A stretch of 26,467 nt of DNA from assembly GCA_015478945.1 (NCBI GenBank), contig JABUQX010095303.1, forward strand, positions 1 to 26,467. The letters are read 5' to 3'. Both the position numbers and the translations under genes were made by a program. Shown here one piece after another: positions 20,691 to 26,467 of the stretch (position 1 is the first letter of the stretch; every line of letters begins with the position of its first letter). Under the pieces are notes generated by a model that was not told where the DNA came from, made no database searches, and saw only the letters and a program-made list of their open reading frames with translations. The stretch is from Trachelipus rathkii. Lineage: Eukaryota; Arthropoda; Malacostraca; Isopoda; Trachelipodidae.

Positions 20691-22215
20691 TCATGCGTGC
20701 GGTTTTTTTCTCGTGTGATTGTCAATGTATCAATGATAATAATAAAAGGAAAATCCAAATATTAAAAAATTGAATATTTCAGTTAATTGGCGAATAATAT
20801 AAATGTAAGTGATAATTTTTTTTAAATAAAAACTGAATGATTTAATAAGATAATGTGATTAGCAGAGAAGAATTATTGTTATTTTCAACTATACATGGCC
20901 AAAGATGATTACAGCCATAAGTTCAATAACAAAAACGGGAGCATAGCGTGGTGTCAGGTTGCTAGGGCTGTCCCACTGATTTATCTGATTTATTGCTTTA
21001 AGGACGTAAAATATATGTTTAATAATTTCATAATTTCATAATAAATATCTGTAACTGATAGTATAAAATTTAAACAAAAAGTAATTAACATTTAATAATG
21101 AATTCTTTGTTCAAGAAATGAATTGATTTATATCGAGTTTAGTTATATTGAATAGAATATAAATCTACGTATTTATTAAACAATAAAATTTTCAATAAAT
21201 TACGATAAATTTTACAAAAGAAACTTATTGATATTTTTAAACCGGGTGCGTGTCGTGTGTGTATTAGTAAATCCTCTCCTCTGTGTGTTCTGTATGTGGT
21301 GTGTGTGTGGTGTGGTTGGTGTGTGTGGTTTGTGTGTGACAGTTAAATCACACGTAAGTATAATAAGAATAAATAAAATAATAAAATAAACATAATAAAG
21401 AAAAAATAAAAAAAAATTAAAAAAAATAAAAATGAAAAAAATAAAAAGTATTAAAACATAAAAGTAATAAATATACGAGTTAAACGTAAACATATGAGTA
21501 AAGCAGTAAAGCACTAAAGGTAAAGCAGTAAACATGAGTTAAAACAGTAAAACATATAGTTAAAGCAGTAAACATGAGTAAAGCAGTAAAACATATGGTT
21601 AAAGCAGGAGTTAAACAAAAGCATACTAATACCCATTTGGTGTTAGGTCACACTCATTGGATTTACTGATCTTACTGCTAAGTATGTAACTTTGTTACAC
21701 ATTAGTTAAGCAGAAAACTATGACCTTAAAAGCATAAAACAGTAAACACAAAGCTAACACCCCTGGCCTATGTAACACTCTATGATTTACTGGACTTACA
21801 CTTAAGTATTAATTAATAAATAGTATTATAATGTAAAACATATGAGTAAAGCAAAACAGTAAAACAAAACGCACACTAATCTTTATTTGGTACCCATCTA
21901 TATTGATATGATTTACTGATTATAGGCCATGTAATTGTAAGTGTTATAATAAGCTTTCGTACAAGTTGGTTTATAAATGTTTATATTTATCAGACACTCT
22001 GTTTTTAACTACACAATTTTAAAAATTTATAAATTAAAAGTATTAGGTAAAAATATAAAAAGAAAAAATCTGTTAATCAAATATGAGTTAAAAATAAGTT
22101 GATAATGAATTACAGTTTTAGGAACGCGAAAATGTTCTTAATAAAAATTTCCATTGAATAAGAATGTGCACAAGTTTAAAAGTTGAAAGAAATTCTTTGG
22201 TTACTACTGATATCA
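20691..22215 (-). repeat. Right arm of the foldback structure
   Basis: Reverse complement of the left arm. It holds the same sub-repeats in opposite orientation: AAACATATGAGTAAAGCAGT-type units at 21485-21615 and 21838-21862, and larger units beginning TGATTTACTGATT near 21660, 21784 and 21908, with a related copy at the inner end near 20977. A TG-rich patch (21254-21340) mirrors the CA/CAC patch of the left arm. A 107-codon minus-strand frame (21212-21535) is Phe/Ile/Tyr-rich because of A-rich sequence and is not a gene. Confidence 0.7.
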
Positions 22216-22225
22216 TATTTTTCGT

Positions 22226-22372
22226 TCGCGCATCTGCGCCTCGGCGCACGCGGCGAGGTACGCGAAAATTGCGCTGCGCACCGGCGCGGTTACGGGAAAT
22301 AGCGCCTGCTGGCGCACGTTGCGGCGGGAACGCGGGCGGTTGCTGTCTTTGCGCGGAGCGCAACGCTCGCCC
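22226..22372. other. CpG/GCGC-rich block next to the right arm
   Basis: About 147 bases dominated by G and C with very many GCGC and CG steps, set in strongly AT-rich DNA. It includes a perfect TTGCGC-GGA-GCGCAA hairpin at 22349-22363. Frames are open on both strands (80-88 codons), as expected from high GC, with Arg/Ala-rich peptides that I do not recognise. It could be a GC-rich transposon fragment, an unmethylated CpG patch or foreign sequence. Confidence 0.6.
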
Positions 22373-22439
22373 TGTGGATACTTTACTAGGTAAACATCAA
22401 TCCTAACTCTGTTCTTGAATGTAGGGTAGAGATGAGCAA

Positions 22440-22585
22440 GATTTTCATTCAAAGATGAATCATCAAATATAGAGATCAAAGATACGTCACAAGATATATC
22501 AAAGATGAACTCAAATGAGGCTCATGCTGAGCCATTAATCGGAGCATATCAAATTTAGGCATCAACTGAGGTATCAAATATCCAG
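22440..22585. repeat. ATCAAA-rich degenerate repeat
   Basis: Words of the form ATCAAAGATGA, ATCAAATAT and ATCAAATTTAGG recur about eight times at irregular spacing. No gene. Confidence 0.4.
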
Positions 22586-23090
22586 TGGATGTAGTAATGT
22601 ATCTGGTGTGTGTAAGTGATATTGGACTAGTGTCTAAGCAGTTAATGCTTATAGTGATAGGTGTATGTAAGTTATAATCTCTATGGTGGTGAAGGCTTAA
22701 AGTGTCAATATGTGTATAAGTGTCAGTGAATGTGTAAAAGTGTAATAGTGTATGGTTTAGTCATAGGTGGAGATAATGACCATAGTTAATGTCTATGATG
22801 GGTTGGTGGTGCGCGGGCGCTGTGTGTTGTGTGTTGTGTGTAAGTATCTGTTGTGAAGAATAGTAATACTGGAGAGGAATAACGTTACAATCTGTGTGTA
22901 GTAAAATTCTGATGAGTGTTATTTGTTGTAATAAATCGTGGGTGTGTGTGTGTTGCTTAAGTAAACTCGTGTTGATTACGTAATCTGTGTGTACGTATAA
23001 CTCGTGTTAGTAAATTGTGTGTTTGGTGGTTATAATCGTAATTAGTAAATCTTTGTGTGATGGGTACGTAATCTGTGTCGTAAGTAAAGC
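22586..23090. repeat. GT-rich degenerate minisatellite
   Basis: The + strand is rich in G and T with recurrent GTGTGTAAGT, GTAATCTGTGTGTACGTA and AACTCGTGTTAGTAAA phrases, suggesting a diverged unit of about 20-40 bp. Clearest from 22825 to 23085. No coding feature. Confidence 0.5.
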
Positions 23091-23390
23091 TTATATATTT
23101 ATATTATCATAATTAGTCATTTATATTATATCATATATAATATATATATATATATTAGTATAGTATATATATACTATACCATATATATATAAATATATAT
23201 TACTATATAATTAATATATATTATAATATAAATACTATAGTATATACTCATAAATTATACAATATATAATATAATATATATTCATATACAATATATATAA
23301 TATCTAATATTATAGTATATATATATTTTAATATAAAATATAAATTAAGTTATATAATTATATATAATATTATCTAATATATATTGTAGA
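23091..23390. repeat. TA-rich simple sequence
   Basis: Irregular TATA/ATAT runs for about 300 bases. The following 23391-23630 is AT-rich with no recognisable feature. Confidence 0.85.
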
Positions 23391-23633
23391 TGGGCTGGGG
23401 TGATTTGGGATGCAACGGCTGTGTAGTCTCGAGAATAGACCAAACCAAAAAATAAAAAAAACTTGGGATCCGATCATAATATTCTATCATACCAAAAAAG
23501 TTCTCAAAAAAACTTTTCAAATACCATAATATAATTTCTACTAAAAATAACAATAAACTTTCTTCAATTTTTATTATTTTAAAAATACGTATAATAAAAT
23601 TAACTTCGAAAATGTAGCCGAAACGAAACCGCC

Positions 23634-23752
23634 TCTCTTCTCTCCCTCTCCCTCTCTCTCATCCTCTTCTTCCTCTCTCTCTTCCTCTCTTCTCTCTCTT
23701 CTCCGTCTCTCTTTCTCTCTCTCTCTTCTCTCTCTCTCTCTCTCTCGCTCGA
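23634..23752. repeat. (CT)n-rich tract
   Basis: Near-pure pyrimidine run of CTCTCTC units with CCT interruptions. The minus-strand frames across it encode Glu-Arg repeats and are products of the microsatellite. Confidence 0.9.
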
Positions 23753-24235
23753 TGGAGATCGAGAAATATCCAGGATTGGTTGACTCAATTTTAAACCCCA
23801 CATCCTTCATTGTCGATACGACGACCAAATACAAAATATAAATAAAAATAAGAAAATAATTACGAGTACTCAATAAAAAAATAATAAAAGGAGAAGAATT
23901 TTAAAATAGAAATAAATGAAAATGAGAAGTGAGGAAAAATGAATGATATTTTACTATATGGCAAGAGAAAAACATGAAAGCAATGCTTTCCGCACGTGAT
24001 TTACGTTCGAAATTCATGTAACGCTATCCTACTTTGGAAATTCAAGACAGAGACTTATACGGGAAAAATCAAAATAATAAAACAAATGAAGAAGACATAA
24101 TAAAGCTTTAAATGAGCAGTCTAAGAACAACATTTGACTTTTGACTTTTTGTTTACCTTACATTGCCTCAAATCTAAAGCAACGCAGACAAAAAATCTCC
24201 TCCTCTCTCTCTCTCCTACCTCCTCATACCGTGTA
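23753..24235. other. Unremarkable AT-rich DNA
   Basis: No open frame of interest. There is one short CT run at about 24201-24215 and a duplicated TTTGACTTTTGACTTTTTG word near 24133-24151. Confidence 0.4.
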
Positions 24236-24441
24236 CATATTATATATAATATATATTCTATATATAATCTAATATATAACTGAAATGTTAGTAATATATA
24301 ATACATATATAATATGTTATATATATAATATAATTATAATATATATATAATATATATATATATATAATTTATATAATAAACTATAATATATTAGATTATA
24401 TATATTATATATTATTATTATTATTATTATATTATTATTAA
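24236..24441. repeat. TA microsatellite ending in (TTA)n
   Basis: Irregular (TA)n followed by a run of TTA/ATT units at about 24412-24441. Confidence 0.85.
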
Positions 24442-24493
24442 AACATCGATCCAATCTTATATCCCTAAATTAAATTTTATCGACGAAATCATA

Positions 24494-24565
24494 GGGCGTT
24501 GGACGTGTGGGTAAAGCATACGATTTGCACGGGAGTAACGTCGATCTATTTGAAATTACCTGGAT
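24494..24565 (+). other. Possible decayed tRNA-like sequence / SINE head
   Basis: GTGTGGGTAAAGCAT resembles a tRNA D-arm with A box, and ACGATTTGCACGGGAG resembles an anticodon arm with loop TTTGCAC (Ala-TGC-like). A degenerate T-arm (GTCGATCTATTTGAAATTAC) follows at about the right distance. I cannot draw a convincing acceptor stem, and the T-arm lacks the GTTCGA consensus. It is at best a tRNA pseudogene or the head of a tRNA-derived SINE. Confidence 0.25.
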
Positions 24566-24974
24566 AGACTCGAACGATGAAGACGTTTAAGCTGAGGGAT
24601 AAGTAAACAGAAAATAGGGACGGGGTGAAAAATCGTGATCATGACCACGTAGTGCGGGTGTGTGTTGTGTGTGTCTGTGGGGTGTAGAGTACGGACGGAC
24701 AGGAACAAGGAGGGATGGACACAAAGCGCGGCGACGTTGAACCAACGGTTTTCAGTGGGATGGACCCGCCAGCATAAACCGTACCGGTTCGCTACTGCCG
24801 GTGCTGCGGATCTACCAAAAGTACGCGCGGAAACGGACGGATAATCAAGTAAGACATCTACAAATGCTAAAGTCCCAATAGAGGACAGAGCTTATCTACG
24901 AAATCAGAGACTAAAAAAATAGGGAGGCTACGTACAACTGTTGCTAAGGCCAACCGTTTGGCGCAACCCTTCTC
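24566..24974. other. Mixed-composition DNA with short (TG)n, no gene recognised
   Basis: It contains a TGTGTGTTGTGTGTGTCTGTGG patch at 24659-24680, then about 170 bases of balanced composition with a 60-codon + strand frame (24662-24844) that is unrecognised. Confidence 0.3.
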
Positions 24975-25185
24975 AAAATTTGCTTAAAATTAGGGTTGCC
25001 AACAAAATAGGGTTGCAAAAATTAGGTCCAAATAAATTGGTTTTTTCCCTTTCAAAAAATTAGGGTCTCAAAAAAAGGCAACCCCAAAAGGTAAACGGCG
25101 TCAAAAGATCAAGGTCAGCTACAAATGGCCCAAAAAGGTCAATGGCCAACAAATTAGGTCAAAAAGGTCAAAGGCAAAAACTCAG
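24975..25185. repeat. Degenerate minisatellite of TTAGGGTTGC and AAGGTCAA units
   Basis: The first half repeats AAATTAGGGTTGC-like units (25 to 30 bp apart). The second half repeats AAAAGGTCAA-like units (about 15-20 bp apart), with the AGGTCA word occurring at about 25113, 25135, 25156 and 25165. The units look related by A-rich spacing. No coding feature. Confidence 0.5.
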
Positions 25186-25433
25186 CATTAACCTGGTAGG
25201 CATTATAGTGACTTGGCATGCGGAATGAAACTCCCTCTTCACTTCCTCATCAAGCTCCAACAATAGTCGAGCATCAGTAATGATATTCCCACATTTTTTT
25301 TTTTTTTTCAAAAGTTGTTTTTTTTTTTTGTTAGGCCCTGTAACGCTTACAGAACTTAGTTTGATGGAGCGTTCACCCTCTCATTACACTAACCAATCAC
25401 TAGTTAATCCGGAGATTTTCCTAAGTGAGATTG
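25186..25433. other. Spacer with two poly(T) runs
   Basis: T runs at about 25294-25308 and 25318-25330. On the minus strand these would be A runs lying downstream of the broken coding stretch 25434-25937, so they might mark a poly(A) tail, but there is no clear AATAAA in front. Confidence 0.3.
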
Positions 25434-25937
25434 CTACAAGTGCAACCTTATTAGCTCATCTACATCCCTGAAATGAAAACTTCTAGCGAGTTCCTGCTTA
25501 CAATCTAATTGTTCTCGCTTCCTGTCCCAGAAAATTACGTCTACATCTAAAAAGATTCCACGGTTGCTTAACACAGTCATGTTACAAAGAACATCACAGA
25601 ATTCGATTGTGGCCGCATCAAATATTCCCAGCTTTTTCTTCTCGTCACTCAGACCAGGAACGTTGAGCAAATATAGCGGAAGCATTCACTCATCATGTCC
25701 AGGCCTTCACAATTGTTCATCAAACATTTTTGTTATGAGTAAGATGATGTTTCTCTCGAACAAGTGTTCACTTAAAAGTTTCCTGCACTGGCTTGAAATT
25801 TCCCGCGTGCACCATTCTTCTTTGTCCCTGGATCCCTTGCCGCCCGCTTCCAATACACGGAAGCAGAGATTATTGGTGAACCTGCTGCTCGACCGAGCAA
25901 AGTTACCATTTTGAGGCGTACGCATATTTACATCCAT
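25434..25937 (-). pseudogene. Broken minus-strand coding relic, unrecognised family
   Basis: Two ATG-started minus-strand frames, 25937-25707 (76 codons) and 25685-25434 (83 codons), lie in the same reading frame separated by two stops. A different frame reads sensibly across the gap, GLDMMSECFRYICSTF (about 25702-25655), and joins PGLSDEKKKLGIFDAATIEF (about 25664-25605) after a small shift. This looks like one coding segment with two compensating single-base changes. The peptide has a normal mixed composition, unlike the low-complexity frames elsewhere. PGLSDEKKKLGIF recalls a lineage-expanded repeat-borne protein family in arthropods, but I cannot name it. No splice or start context is certain. 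Confidence 0.35.
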
Positions 25938-26467
25938 GCTACCTGAATTGAGCCTCGCAACTTCTTGATTTTGCTTAATCCTCTCCTCATTCCGGCACCG
26001 ATACTCTTATACCTGAAGCTACCTGTTGCCGGATGTGTTAACAAACACACACTTTAAACTGCTTTTGGAAGTGTCAATAAACACGCCACTCACCTGCATC
26101 GTATCTGAAGTCCATACAATAGAGCCGCAACTCACTGCAAATACACAAGGTTACCATCGACTGGAGAGCCCGGCAGCTCGCTTCCTGTTACGTAAAGTTT
26201 ACTCTGTGCATCGGTCCAGTACATTTCCCTGCACCTCGAAGCCAAACACTTCAACAACTTCGGCAAAACAACCTTATATCAAACATTCATGCACCTGTGA
26301 ACTAATGACGGGACCATCCGCGATTCAATGATATAGACATCATCCATCATTTGGACACATACATGTAACGTCCAAGTTACCATCTCCCGAATACGACCGC
26401 AGTAACTTCGCTCTGTAAGAAATTATTGCGGAAGTAAGTCTAATACATCTCGCTCAACACTAACAAT
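25938..26467. other. Balanced-composition DNA, possible further minus-strand exon
   Basis: About 530 bases to the window end with few simple repeats. On the minus strand there is a strong 5' splice-like CAGGTGAGT (26096-26088) and, before it, a readable stretch including KLYVTGSELPGSPVDGNLVY (about 26196-26137) ending at a TGA. The + strand frame 26026-26331 (101 codons) overlaps it. I cannot assign either to a family. Confidence 0.25.

Larger units (their letters stand above)
18270..22215. mobile_element. Large foldback-like palindromic element, about 3.9 kb
   Basis: The two halves are reverse-complementary over most of their length. TAACCAAA near 18279 pairs with TTTGGTTA 22196-22203. CCTAAAACTGTAA 18387-18399 pairs with TTACAGTTTTAGG 22110-22122. 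A CA/CAC-rich patch at 19271-19300 pairs with TG-rich 21254-21340. ACATATATTTTACGTCC near 19622 pairs with GGACGTAAAATATATGT near 21002. TTCTTCTCTGCT 19778-19789 pairs with AGCAGAGAAGAA 20861-20872. The centre is near 20240-20325. Arms contain tandem sub-repeats and enclose a mostly unpaired loop. Long terminal inverted repeats built of tandem units around a short loop are the architecture of Foldback/Galileo elements (P superfamily). No transposase is seen. An inverted-duplication assembly artefact is the main alternative. Confidence 0.7.

Noticed and set aside
21212..21535. 107-codon minus-strand frame with apparent membrane segments
   Set aside because: The hydrophobic Phe/Ile run arises from A-rich DNA in the right arm of the foldback structure; the rest is TG-repeat translation.
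18270..22215. Polinton/Maverick or LTR retrotransposon interpretation of the long repeats
   Set aside because: The repeats are inverted rather than direct, the interior is under 1 kb and contains no polymerase, integrase or capsid motif.
23574..23873. Glu/Arg-rich minus-strand frames resembling a charged coiled coil
   Set aside because: ERER repeats come from the CT microsatellite read on the other strand.
26208..26224. MYWTD motif on the minus strand, as in LDL-receptor beta-propellers
   Set aside because: Only one five-residue match with no second repeat, no flanking EGF cysteines and a stop soon after; chance is more likely.

Overview
The window looks like non-genic nuclear DNA from an animal. 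I infer an arthropod, possibly a decapod crustacean, from very abundant (TA)n, (TC)n and (ATC)n microsatellites together with hAT DNA-transposon remnants and a CR1/L2-type LINE tail. No intact protein gene is visible: the longest open frame is 135 codons and lies in low-complexity DNA. Every recognisable coding stretch is a fragment broken by stops and single-base shifts. Some shifts sit in homopolymers, so either old decay or uncorrected long-read sequence could explain them.

Layout. 1-450: degenerate minisatellite of about 31 bp. 476-780: two-copy duplication of about 150 bp. 1142-1486: CT-rich low complexity. 1908-2523: unrecognised open stretch. 3145-4215: decayed hAT element with a CAGTGGCGTA end and the C-terminal dimerisation region of its transposase. 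4655-5170: imperfect hairpin rich in A/T runs. 5327-6600: TA-rich simple sequence. 6600-6662: ATC repeat. 6663-8640: unannotated G-poor DNA. 9040-9211: a second hAT-like end with repeated AAGTAC motifs. 9363-9680: a 65-codon open stretch followed by AATAAA and a poly(A) run, possibly a retrocopy. 9763-11130: TA then TC simple repeats. 11131-13384: AT-rich, nothing recognised. 13385-13873: LINE reverse transcriptase C-terminus.

13900-17340 differs in composition (more balanced base use) and carries three fragments that read like bacterial-type proteins on the + strand: a ketosynthase core (about 13971-14170), an AraC-type helix-turn-helix (16241-16490) and a ketosynthase C-terminus (16994-17328). 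All are interrupted. This may be decayed horizontally acquired DNA, or bacterial sequence joined in by the assembly. A third hAT-type end follows at 17575-17622.

18270-22215 is the most striking structure: an imperfect palindrome of about 3.9 kb. Its arms of about 1.5-1.7 kb are built partly from tandem sub-repeats and flank a loop of about 0.7 kb, an architecture resembling Foldback/Galileo elements. A CpG-rich block (22226-22372) abuts its right end. The remainder holds GT-rich, TA and CT repeats, a possible tRNA-like/SINE head, a GGTCA-rich minisatellite and a broken minus-strand coding relic (25434-25937).

No genes work together here as far as I can see. The window is a record of transposons, satellites and one anomalous island.
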